64,000 nt of DNA. Source: Natronocella acetinitrilica (lineage in GTDB: Bacteria > Pseudomonadota > Gammaproteobacteria > Nitrococcales > Aquisalimonadaceae). Position 1 is the first letter of the stretch, and each line of letters starts with the position of its first letter. Below the pieces are notes generated by a model. The model had not been told where the DNA came from. It worked only from the letters and a program-made list of their open reading frames with translations, and made no database searches. The position numbers and the translations under genes were made by a program. Positions 56,051 through 63,977 of the stretch are shown piece after piece. The stretch covers positions 523,046 through 587,045 of the forward strand of contig NZ_JALJXV010000002.1 in assembly GCF_024170285.1 (NCBI RefSeq), read 5' to 3'.

Positions 56051-56740
56051 ATGAAGGACCAAGGTGACGATATCGCTCTACCCATCAATACCGAACCTGC
56101 CTTGCGTGAGATTAACGAGAAATGGCGACTGGCGGCGCTAAAGGCAGCGAAGGCTCCAGAGAATCAACTATTGCCTAAAAACTACGGCCAGCGCTGTAAA
56201 GAATGGTTTATGCGTGATTTCTGGTCGGCGCATGAGGCCGCGAATCTGCTTGTGGGATGCGATCCTGAGCGTCAACTCGGGCTTCCTGGCCACGAGGCAT
56301 TGGACAATCGCGCTCATCAACTCGTCGATGCGATCAAGCGATCTGAACTTCGGACCGAAGGCCGAATGAAGAAACTCTACGTGGCCAAAGACGTGCTTCG
56401 CTGGGCCGAGGAAAAGGCCATTAGGTTGCCGGAGCCGCTTTGCGAGGCAATGGGAATACCTGCGGCTGAGCAGAGTGAGGAGAAAAAAATTCACGGAAAC
56501 AGCCTGGTGAATGCTCAAAAGCGCGAGGAAGTTATGGGCGCTGCGTTCCTCGCGATGATGCGGTATCGACATCAATGCTTGGGTGTGGGCGGGAAGTTCA
56601 ACGGCGCGCAGATCGCCCGTATTCTTGAAAGCAACGTGGAAGAGCTGTTTGGGAAATCAAATTTGCCCATGGAAGCTCCTACCATGGCGAAGCTGATCAA
56701 CTCCTACCTGGGGCGAATCCCGAAGGACAAGCGGCGCTAA
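56051..56740 (+). CDS. hypothetical protein of the mobile element
   Basis: A 229-residue soluble protein I do not recognise. A central segment EWFMRDFWSAHEAANLLVGCDPE resembles the short W-x-x-x-E-A-A-x-L-L-x-G-x-D/N-P motifs found in many uncharacterised proteins of integrative elements. The C-terminal half has a possible helix-turn-helix-like AQIARILESNVEELFGKSNL. The ATG at 56051 follows AAGGGGGCTCC. It may be a regulator of the element; that is a guess from composition and position before alpA. Confidence 0.7.
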   Translation: MKDQGDDIALPINTEPALREINEKWRLAALKAAKAPENQLLPKNYGQRCKEWFMRDFWSAHEAANLLVGCDPERQLGLPGHEALDNRAHQLVDAIKRSELRTEGRMKKLYVAKDVLRWAEEKAIRLPEPLCEAMGIPAAEQSEEKKIHGNSLVNAQKREEVMGAAFLAMMRYRHQCLGVGGKFNGAQIARILESNVEELFGKSNLPMEAPTMAKLINSYLGRIPKDKRR

Positions 56741-56813
56741 GTAGTCGCTCTGACTCCCCCCTTTCGTAAGATTGCAGGCCCAAGCAACTGCAACCAATCC
56801 CTACATGGAAAAT

Positions 56814-56853
56814 GGCACGTAAAAATAGACGTCGGCTTCTATTTTTGCGTGCC
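56814..56853. repeat. 16-bp inverted repeat upstream of the excisionase gene
   Basis: Arms 56814-56829 and 56838-56853 pair over 16 bp with one G-T wobble around an 8-base loop; each arm joins GGCACG to an A-rich AAAAATAGA. It lies 71 bases before alpA, in the gap after the hypothetical gene. It could be a bidirectional terminator (a T-rich arm lies on each strand), an operator, or an arm-type recombination site. Confidence 0.6.
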
Positions 56854-56924
56854 CCACCTCCAAGCCCAATTTCTTAATCATGGCTCCTGTTCAAACGCAT
56901 TCTGCGCGATAAGGAGCTGAAGAA

Positions 56925-57122
56925 ATGGGGACCGAACTACTCAATACTCGACAGGCAGCCGCCTACCTCAACATGAGCAAAGCCTTCCTGGAGCGCGACC
57001 GCTGGGCGGGCGCCCGGATTCCGTTTCTGCGCGTAGGGAGTCGGGCTGTCCGCTACCGGCGGACGGACCTCGACGCCTACCTCGAAGGCCGCGTGCGCCA
57101 CTCCACCAGCCAGGCTGGGTAG
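56925..57122 (+). CDS. AlpA-like excisionase / helix-turn-helix regulator
   Basis: A 65-residue DNA-binding protein of the HTH_17/AlpA type: LLNTRQAAAYLNMSKAFLERD is the helix-turn-helix, followed by IPFLRVGSRAVRYRRTDLDAYLEGR, the usual wing and final helix. Such proteins act as excisionases or activators of integrase in phage satellites and genomic islands. An AAGGAG ribosome site lies 8 bases before the ATG. It precedes the replication gene, from which it is separated by repeat-rich DNA. Confidence 0.85.
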   Translation: MGTELLNTRQAAAYLNMSKAFLERDRWAGARIPFLRVGSRAVRYRRTDLDAYLEGRVRHSTSQAG

Positions 57123-57182
57123 GCATGATGTTGGTCACAAAAATGCCAGGAACTGGTAGGCCGGGCCGTAACGGAGCTGTGC

Positions 57183-57300
57183 CCGTATACGACGTTGGTT
57201 CTGTATACGGAAAGGGGCGGCCCTTGCGATCGCCGCTCCCTTCGGCGTCTGTAACGTCACGTTACCTAACATTACGGCAATTGTCGTCCCGTTACTTAAC
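57183..57300. repeat. repeat cluster before the replication gene (possible origin or control region)
   Basis: Three elements lie in 118 bases: an inverted repeat CCGTATAC (57183-57190) with GTATACGG (57203-57210) around 12 bases; a perfect 15-base palindrome GTAACGTCACGTTAC (57251-57265); and direct repeats CGTTACYTAAC at 57260-57270 and 57290-57300, exactly 30 bases apart. The 238-base gap contains no convincing gene. Iteron-like spacing suggests a Rep- or AlpA-binding region. Confidence 0.6.
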
Positions 57301-57360
57301 GACGATGCCGCTGGGTAATCGCCCTATAGGGTTCGGCAACCGTATTGGGCGGATCGGGTG

Positions 57361-59178
57361 ATGAGTCAGGATTTCCAGGTCGAGGGAGTCCCATGTGGTT
57401 GGAACCACCTTCCATCCCCGCGCGTTTGGGACGACGGCCGAGTCACGAAGGAGACCCGCCCGCTGTGGGGGCCAGTTGGCGGACGGTATCACGCAGATGA
57501 CGCGTCGCACCTCACCCATGCCTTGCGTGCACTGCCCGAGCGCTGGCGTCGTGACGTACTGAAGCATTATTCAGCCTTGAACGAGTCCGAGGGGCGGTCA
57601 GGCGCAAACCGATGGATCAGCGATCTCGCCGAGGAAGCCCGCTCCTTTCCGCTACGCCTCGGTGCCGATTCAGAAGAGATCCGCCAAAAGGCCGCCTCCA
57701 TGGCGAAGCATTGCGCCAGGAGCCGAACCCTAGCCGGTGCACTTCCTTGGTGTGATCGGATGGGCGTTAGTGCTCCGCACGGAGAGACCGACGACAGCAA
57801 GCTTCGACGCCTATGTGATGTGAAGTGGTGGCGCCGGAAGCTCTTCGCATCTCATACGCAGCACGTCGACAAGTTCGCCAGAGAATTCGGGCTGGTACAC
57901 CAGCGGCGCGGCGTTTACGTTTCCGACGCCGCGATGGGACTAATCCAAGCCCGACGGAAGAATGCCCGGCTTATGCTGGAGCAGTGGGAAGCTGTTAACG
58001 AACTCGATCAATCCTTTTCACTCGCGGAGCTTCAAGACCTCAGCGTTTCCAATCCTCGGCTTCGCCGTAACGAGATGATGACACGCCTGTCCGGCACCGA
58101 GAGCCGTGCCAGGGAGGTCGGTCATGCGGCGGCAATGTTCACCGTTACGTGTCCTTCAAGGTTTCATGCGGTTCTGTCTGCCAGCGGAAAGCCGAATCCG
58201 CGCTTTACTGGGCTGACGCCCCATGATGGCGCGCAGTATCTGAACCGGGTGTGGGCAAACGCCAGACGTTGGCTTAACCAAAAGGGTGTCCACGTCTATG
58301 GCATTCGCGTGCGAGAACCCCAGCATGACGGCACACCGCACGATCACCTCCTGCTGTTCGCGCCCGCCGACCAACTCGATGAGGTGATCCGGATACTCCG
58401 AACATGGGCTCTGAAGGATTCACCCGAGGAACCTGGCGCACAGAAGTACCGATTCGATGTGCGGCGCATTGACTACAGCAAGGGCACAGCAACCGGTTAC
58501 GTCGCCAAGTACGTCAGCAAGAACATTGACGGTTACGGTGTCGACGCAGACCTCTACGGTAACGACGCCAAGAATTCAGCTCAGCGTGTGAGCGCCTGGG
58601 CTTCCGTTTGGCGGATTCGACAGTTTCAGTTCTTCGGCACTCCGCCGGTTTCCCTGTGGCGTGAACTGCGGCGCGTGACAGATGGAGAGGTATCGACCCC
58701 GTTCGCTGAAGCGGTTCTTGCCGCAGATGAAGGGGACTGGGCCCGTTACGGCAAGGCGCTTGATGCAGCGCCGCTCAGGCTGTTCCAAGTGTGGAGTGAT
58801 GCGCCAGGAGCCTATGGCGAGCCCAAGGGCTATCAGACGCTTGGCGTCGCGACCGCAGACGGCAAGCACTCACTCCTTACGCGATCGCACAACTGGACCA
58901 TCCGACAGATGGTAAGCAGGCCGGCGGGTGATCGGAATACTGCGGTCGAGGGCTTCTCCCCTTGGAGTTCTGTCAATAACTGTACGGGTGCCCCGGCCAC
59001 CAACCTTCAAGAGGTCCGGCAGCCCCCTTCCCCCCATATGAACCAACGTAAAGGGCCCTCGTACGCGAGCCCTGCCACAAATCGCGAGCCCCCAACTTCG
59101 CACATCGGTCAGAAGCGGAGGAGGTTGCCTTCACTTGGTCTAGTCCCCCTTCGGCCAGAAATGGACGCGTGGCACTAA
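57361..59178 (+). CDS. phage GpA-like HUH replication initiation endonuclease
   Basis: A 605-residue protein resembling the phage P2 gene A replication protein family. The metal-binding HUH motif is in EPQHDGTPHDHLLLF (about residues 318-332), and the paired nicking tyrosines are in GYVAKYVSKNIDG (about residues 380 and 384), spaced four apart as in GpA. Upstream, AAMFTVTCPSRFHAVL is the first conserved strand. Such enzymes nick one strand at an origin, often inside their own gene, and start rolling-circle replication. The gene indicates a satellite or integrative element that can replicate. The ATG at 57361 is used; the ribosome site is weak. Confidence 0.87.
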   Translation: MSQDFQVEGVPCGWNHLPSPRVWDDGRVTKETRPLWGPVGGRYHADDASHLTHALRALPERWRRDVLKHYSALNESEGRSGANRWISDLAEEARSFPLRLGADSEEIRQKAASMAKHCARSRTLAGALPWCDRMGVSAPHGETDDSKLRRLCDVKWWRRKLFASHTQHVDKFAREFGLVHQRRGVYVSDAAMGLIQARRKNARLMLEQWEAVNELDQSFSLAELQDLSVSNPRLRRNEMMTRLSGTESRAREVGHAAAMFTVTCPSRFHAVLSASGKPNPRFTGLTPHDGAQYLNRVWANARRWLNQKGVHVYGIRVREPQHDGTPHDHLLLFAPADQLDEVIRILRTWALKDSPEEPGAQKYRFDVRRIDYSKGTATGYVAKYVSKNIDGYGVDADLYGNDAKNSAQRVSAWASVWRIRQFQFFGTPPVSLWRELRRVTDGEVSTPFAEAVLAADEGDWARYGKALDAAPLRLFQVWSDAPGAYGEPKGYQTLGVATADGKHSLLTRSHNWTIRQMVSRPAGDRNTAVEGFSPWSSVNNCTGAPATNLQEVRQPPSPHMNQRKGPSYASPATNREPPTSHIGQKRRRLPSLGLVPLRPEMDAWH

Positions 59179-59219
59179 GGTGCGAGGGACCTAACGCAGA
59201 CCTCTAAAGGTGCTCGGCC

Positions 59220-59400
59220 CTGGTTGACGGTTCATTACGTCGGTAGACCATTAGACCAACCAGTTGCCCCACACTCCTCGAGCAGTAGATCACCGACGCT
59301 GATCCCGCATCATAATTCGTCCAGTGAAAGCACCACCCGCTGTCAGCGAAACCGCCGCCCTTTACAGTGGGACCGAATACTGGCAACACAGTCCCAGCAG
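59220..59400 (+). ncRNA. candidate non-coding RNA upstream of the first reverse transcriptase
   Basis: The 241 bases between rep and the first RT gene are structured. CTGGTTG (59220-59226) pairs with CAACCAG (59257-59263), enclosing GACG/CGTC; further on TGGGAC (59368-59373) pairs with GTCCCA (59391-59396), with a 17-base loop that ends in ACACA (59386-59390). DRT3 systems are reported to use a small RNA made beside the RT genes, with an AC-rich template. The loop is the closest match I find in this gap. Boundaries and existence of the RNA are inferred. Confidence 0.35.
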
Positions 59401-59419
59401 GCCACACTACGAGGATACC

Positions 59420-60697
59420 ATGTCACGACAAGCCTTCACCGCCGCAAACCTGCGCCGCGTTTACCGGCCACGCCGCATTAAGCACAGCGACGCCGAAGTG
59501 CGCGCGGCAGCCGACTCGGCCGCCCGTCAGATACAAAGCGGATCGTTTTCTTGGGGGCGCGTCACCAATACCATCGCCAACGGCAGCAACGTTTTTTTCT
59601 TTAAAGACTTGCCGAGTGAACTCGTTCTCAGCAAGCTGACAATGAACATCTCAAGGGCATACAACGTTAACCCATCCAACCGCGACCTAATAATTGACCA
59701 AGTACGCACCCTGTTAACGGAGCAGCTGCCATTCTCAATCCTAACGTTTGACATCAAGAACTTCTTTGAGAATATTGACCGCTACAGACTACTCAGGGAT
59801 CTAGACCTGCAACTATACCTCTCCGCGGAAACCCGAAACCTACTCACTGACCTGCTGAAGAATAGCCCATTCCACCGGATGCGAGGCCTCCCTCGTGGTC
59901 TGCCCATCAGCACCCCACTCTCAGAGTTATACTTGGCTCCTCTTGATCAACGACTAAGACAAATCTCGACGGTTTATTACTATGCTCGCTTTGTCGATGA
60001 TATTGTAATTTTCTGCTCAATGGACCCCGCAAAAACAATCGAGCAGATACACGCGATCACAGAGGACCTGAGGGTACCACTGAACACAAAAAAGCACCGG
60101 CAAATTGACATCCAGTGCCCAAAAGCTAACGGACCCGGTCAGCCACCACCTCCGCCGTGCTTCCCCACGTGCAAATGCAAGGAAACCAAAGGTTTCCCCG
60201 TGCACCTCGAATATCTCGGCTATCGATTCAACTTTTCTTCGGCGCCCAACGGGCCCAGCACCTCAAAGCCAACCCCGAAAACCGTCGAAGTAACAATCGC
60301 TCAAAAGAAAATAAAAAAAATTAAAACTCGCCTCGCACGAGCCTTTGTTGATTACACAATAACGGAAGACTATTCCCTATTGGTCGATCGAGTACGGTTT
60401 CTTACAGGCACGTTCCCTATAACCCGCAGGGCGGCAGCGGGACGGCTGAAAGGAGGCAACCACTTCAATTATTCCCGTCTGACTGATAGCTGCGCCCTGC
60501 GCGAGCTCGATGACTTCAAGAGCCGGCTGGTGTATTCCCGTCGCGGCACGCTCGGAAAGAGACTTTCTCCTTTGCTAACACGGGATCAAAAGAATCGGTT
60601 AGCCCGCATTTCATTCCAATACGGTTACGCCAATGCCGTCTTGCATCGATTTACCCGCCGACGCATATATGACATCAAGAGGTGTTTCCCAAGATGA
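59420..60697 (+). CDS. drt3a: antiviral reverse transcriptase, Drt3a-like
   Basis: A 425-residue reverse transcriptase. Motif A is LTFDIKNFFENID (catalytic D111), motif B is RGLPRGLPISTPLSELYLAPLD (about 155-176), motif C is YYARFVDDIVIF (D193-D194), and motif E is VHLEYLGYRF. There is no group II intron maturase or retron-type partner; instead a second RT gene follows with a four-base overlap, the layout of defence system DRT type 3. An insertion between motifs D and E holds C233, C247, C251 and C253 around a run of prolines, a possible zinc site. The ATG at 59420 has GAGG six bases upstream; a longer frame from 59324 is open but less likely. Base composition is lower in GC than the chromosome. 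Confidence 0.82.
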   Translation: MSRQAFTAANLRRVYRPRRIKHSDAEVRAAADSAARQIQSGSFSWGRVTNTIANGSNVFFFKDLPSELVLSKLTMNISRAYNVNPSNRDLIIDQVRTLLTEQLPFSILTFDIKNFFENIDRYRLLRDLDLQLYLSAETRNLLTDLLKNSPFHRMRGLPRGLPISTPLSELYLAPLDQRLRQISTVYYYARFVDDIVIFCSMDPAKTIEQIHAITEDLRVPLNTKKHRQIDIQCPKANGPGQPPPPPCFPTCKCKETKGFPVHLEYLGYRFNFSSAPNGPSTSKPTPKTVEVTIAQKKIKKIKTRLARAFVDYTITEDYSLLVDRVRFLTGTFPITRRAAAGRLKGGNHFNYSRLTDSCALRELDDFKSRLVYSRRGTLGKRLSPLLTRDQKNRLARISFQYGYANAVLHRFTRRRIYDIKRCFPR

Positions 60698-62730
60698 GGT
60701 ATAGAATTCCCTTTGATCCACGCGACTTCGATCGCGTTATCTTGACAGAAACGTTGCCTTACGAGTGTCCTTTTATTTTTTCCAACGACTTCTTCTATGC
60801 CCGTCTCAGAAAGGAACTCGCAGGAAAGACTGACGCGCTCACAAAAGAATTCCTCCAGTCAGGCGATCTCCCATATACCGTACCGTACTCCTATGAGGCA
60901 AGCTTAGGCGGGGGCCGCTTCCGCACGTTGAGCGTGCTCCACCCACAGACACAGCTGGATGTAAGGGAGTTCTATAAACGCTACTTTTCAATGATTATTG
61001 ATAGGTGCGGCATTAGCCCTGTATCCATTCGGCGCCCAGCGCGCATCGCTTCGGCCTTCTACGAGAAGGAGTTGCTGAAAACGAACGACGAAATCAAGTC
61101 GGACGAGGTAGAAGCGCAGCCCGAAGATGTTCACCGTACGCATCGGCGTTTTTCTTCCTCTTTCTTTGTGTACAAATCCTTCGCTCGACTATTTGAATTC
61201 TACAACTCGTCGGATTTTCTAAATCTTGAAAAAAGGTACGAGCGATTCACGAGCTTCGATATATCGAAATGCTTTTACAACATTTACTCCCACAGCATTG
61301 CTTGGGCGGTTAAGAGCAGAAGCTTCGCTAAAGTCAACACGCGGGCCACCTCCTTTGAAAACGACTTTGACAAACTAATGCAGAAAGGAAACTTCAGCGA
61401 GACTAACGGAATCGTAGTTGGACCCGAAGTGTCCCGGATTTTTGCCGAGATCATTCTTCAGGATATTGATATGCGGGTAGCCCATAGGCTACGGCAGCGA
61501 AAACTATACCACAGACAACAATACGAAATAAGGCGGTACATAGATGACTACTTCCTCTTTACGAACGACGAGCATACAGAAAATGTCGTTATACAGACGC
61601 ATGAGACCGTTTTAGCCGATTACAAACTCTTCTTGAACCGAGAGAAGCTCAAGAAAACGACCCGGCCGTTTAGCACCCCAATTTCGGCGGCTAAACATGA
61701 ACTACTCGATCTGCTCGAAGGAGTCTTCGCTGACCTCTTCGTCAGCGGAGAGCTCGCGAAACATGGGGGGCATGACTATTCCCCCAATAGATCGTATGCG
61801 CGCCATCGGCAAGGCTCAGTGCATGTTCGAGAATATTTCGATTGGTCCTGGACGCCGCGTAAACTGTTGGATCGGTACAAGGCGACGGTCAAGGCGTATG
61901 ATATTCGGTATGAAGACGTATCGGGCTTTTTCCTGGGGATTATTCGCCATCGACTTCTTCAAGCGTTCACACGGCTTTGCTGTGCGATGGACAGAGACGT
62001 AGAGTACAACTCGCTCAACAGGCTAATAGGCTTTATCGTCGAGGTCGTCTTTTTCGTCGTGATGACCGATGTAAGGGTAAGACCCGTTGATATCGCAGCG
62101 CAGATTCTGGTGTTGCTAAAAGAAGCGCTCGCTGACTACGATCCGCCCCTAATACAAATATTTGAGGAGGCGGTGCAGATAGACTTCGCTAGGTCTTTTT
62201 TGTCGGGGGGGGAAGAATCGGTCGCGACGCTCCATCCGTTAGAGTTTTGTTCGCTATTGGTAACCGTGAGTAACGTGACTCCGAACTGGAAGGTGGATCC
62301 AAGCACGTTGCTTGAGTTTTGGCAAGCGGTGTCTTCCCGGCAGGCGCCAGTCAACGAGACGCGCAAGTTTCCTTACTTTGAGGCGGTGTCTATAGTTTAT
62401 TTTTGTAAATACGACCCCGACTACGACAGAGTTCGAGAGGAAGTTGCAAATTCCCTTGTCACTGCACTATCAGAGCCGCACCCGAGATTTCACGCGAGTC
62501 TGACGTTGGCGCTTTTTGATTTCATGAGCTGCCCGTTTCTGGCAGAGAGTCAAAAGCGGCAAATCGCTTCGGAGGCGTGGAAAAGCACATTCATGGTTCC
62601 GTCTGCGAAGGGGAATAAGGTGTCAGAGTTTATTACTTTCACGTCGTCGAAAACTTGGTTTGTTGACTGGGAATCCGAAATCAATGTTCGGCGAGCGCTT
62701 TTTAAGAAGGAGTTGCGGGCATCCTACTGA
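60694..62730 (+). CDS. drt3b: antiviral reverse transcriptase, Drt3b-like
   Basis: A 678-residue protein with a reverse transcriptase domain in residues about 170-330: motif A FTSFDISKCFYNIYSHSIAW (D189), motif B ETNGIVVGPEVSRIFAEIIL, motif C RRYIDDYFLFTND (D284-D285). Residues 340-678 form a long helical extension without a known enzyme fold, as in the larger RTs of the unknown-group/Abi type. The ATG at 60694 overlaps the stop of the first RT gene (ATGA) and follows AAGAGG, so the two are made together. Length and pairing match Drt3b. The gene is AT-rich compared with its surroundings and clearly foreign. Confidence 0.82.
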   Translation: MRYRIPFDPRDFDRVILTETLPYECPFIFSNDFFYARLRKELAGKTDALTKEFLQSGDLPYTVPYSYEASLGGGRFRTLSVLHPQTQLDVREFYKRYFSMIIDRCGISPVSIRRPARIASAFYEKELLKTNDEIKSDEVEAQPEDVHRTHRRFSSSFFVYKSFARLFEFYNSSDFLNLEKRYERFTSFDISKCFYNIYSHSIAWAVKSRSFAKVNTRATSFENDFDKLMQKGNFSETNGIVVGPEVSRIFAEIILQDIDMRVAHRLRQRKLYHRQQYEIRRYIDDYFLFTNDEHTENVVIQTHETVLADYKLFLNREKLKKTTRPFSTPISAAKHELLDLLEGVFADLFVSGELAKHGGHDYSPNRSYARHRQGSVHVREYFDWSWTPRKLLDRYKATVKAYDIRYEDVSGFFLGIIRHRLLQAFTRLCCAMDRDVEYNSLNRLIGFIVEVVFFVVMTDVRVRPVDIAAQILVLLKEALADYDPPLIQIFEEAVQIDFARSFLSGGEESVATLHPLEFCSLLVTVSNVTPNWKVDPSTLLEFWQAVSSRQAPVNETRKFPYFEAVSIVYFCKYDPDYDRVREEVANSLVTALSEPHPRFHASLTLALFDFMSCPFLAESQKRQIASEAWKSTFMVPSAKGNKVSEFITFTSSKTWFVDWESEINVRRALFKKELRASY

Positions 62731-62744
62731 ACTGTTTTCCTGTA

Positions 62745-62965
62745 CGAGTTACGTCGGTTGCCGTCACTCAAGTGACGCGAATACGGGGCGAGTGCCGTCC
62801 AGATCTGTATACGGGTCTGGCCGGGTTCGCCACCGACAGAGCCGGGCTCCGCCTGGTTCTACACGCAATGGCCGTCGTAACCGGGGTGTCGGCTCTCTGG
62901 GGCCGACACCCCGTCACCTTTTCCCTTCGGTGGCTGTCAGCGTAGCTGGGGGCCGCGCTGTTTTA
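62745..62965 (+). ncRNA. candidate non-coding RNA downstream of the RT pair
   Basis: Right after the second RT gene comes a GC-rich, hairpin-dense segment without a coding frame: CGTCACT/AGTGACG (62762-62777), CCAGATC/GGTCTGG (62799-62820), GAGCCGGGCTC (62839-62849), a perfect 11-bp hairpin GGGGTGTCGGC/GCCGACACCCC (62883-62912), and CAGCG...CGCTG followed by TTTT (62938-62964). The density of perfect stems contrasts with the AT-rich RT gene. It is a second candidate for the RNA partner of the RT pair; alternatively the strong hairpins simply terminate the operon. Confidence 0.4.
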
Positions 62966-63321
62966 GACTCGTAGAGTATCCAGCGGCGCAGGTCTTGGCT
63001 CGTTTTGGTGGGTCAAGGCTTCCTTTTCAGCATATTTCCGTTCGGTGGAGCGACGCTGCGACCGGCAGCATTGGGTCCGCAGCTGCCTTAGGCGGCTTTC
63101 GCGGGCGGAAGGCCCGTTCGCACAAGCAATCAGCACAACGGGGCGAAGTGGACTCTAAGGGCGTGCCGAGTGATCGCCGCGCGGGCCCTCAGGAGTGTTG
63201 AGAGGTGGTGAGTACCAGTACGTGCGAAGGTCGCCGGGAGCCGGCGCGCGGTTAGCGGTCGTCTACATTACGTCTACATAACGAAAAACGGCTCACACCA
63301 TAATGATGTAAGCCATGGTGA
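62966..63321. other. non-coding stretch between the RT system and the IS30 copy
   Basis: About 350 bases without a gene I can support; short open frames have no similarity or ribosome site. A tandem repeat, GTCTACATTAC then GTCTACATAAC, lies at 63261-63282. It may be remnant DNA of the element. Confidence 0.4.
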
Positions 63322-63380
63322 GTTCAATTGATCGATGCAACACCCTTAGTTCTTAATGCTACTTTTTGGGGGTGGTGCAC

Positions 63381-63977
63381 ATGGCAGAAATGGGGAGACC
63401 GGGACTCTCGGCCGGACAGAAAGCAGAGCTTTGGGCACGGTGGAAAGCCGGCGAGTCGCTGAGTGACATTGGCCGAGCGCTGGGCAAGCACGCCGGCTCC
63501 ATTCATGGAGTCGTTGCCGCGCGCGGGGGCATCGCCCCCGCGGAGCGCCGCAGATCCCGTTTGGCATTGACGCTTGCAGAGCGGGAGGAGATTTCCCGTG
63601 GCCTTGCCGCTGGGGCATCCATCCGCGAGATCGCCTTGAGGCTTAACCGAGCCTCATCCACAGTCAGTCGAGAGGTCACGCGCCACGGCACCCGGCACAC
63701 ATATCGGGCGACTGTGGCCGATGGACGGGCATGGGATCGGGCGCGACGCCCCAAGACCTGCCGGCTCGCAACCCATGTTCCGCTGCAACAGATTGTGGCC
63801 GAGAAGCTTTCATTGGACTGGTCGCCCGAGCAAATCGCAGGATGGCTACGGGTGCAGTACCCAGACATGTCCGACATGCATATCTCCCACGAGACGATCT
63901 ATCGCTATCCGACGTCAACTACTTTGACCGGTCGACGACAATTAAAGTGGCCGGTCGGTGGGCGTAGTTGTCGTTAG
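63381..63977 (+). pseudogene. IS30-family transposase, truncated
   Basis: The first about 175 residues read as an IS30-type transposase: MAEMGRPGLSAGQKAELW at the start, a first helix-turn-helix (GESLSDIGRALGKHAGSI), a second (GASIREIALRLNRASSTVSREVTRHG) and LSLDWSPEQIAGWLRVQYPD...HISHETIYR. After the arginine codon at 63903-63905 the family sequence stops; the remaining residues are unrelated and run to a stop at 63977. The DDE catalytic domain is therefore missing. The likely left end of the IS is near 63322-63345 (AATTGATCGATGCAACACC wording). The break at 63905 coincides with the start of another element. Confidence 0.8.

Noticed and set aside
57125..57361. 78-codon open frame between alpA and the replication gene
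   Set aside because: It covers the repeat cluster, has no good ribosome site and shows no family features; the DNA looks regulatory.
59420..62730. Retron or group II intron as explanation for the RT genes
   Set aside because: Two full RTs overlap head to tail, with no maturase or HNH domain, no intron ends, and no clear msr/msd inverted repeats next to a single RT.
59179..63365. A six-base or longer AC repeat (ACACAC) as RNA template for the RT pair
   Set aside because: I looked through both flanks and found none; the longest relevant runs are ACACA at 59386-59390 and short ACAC elsewhere, so the template claim is left as a question.
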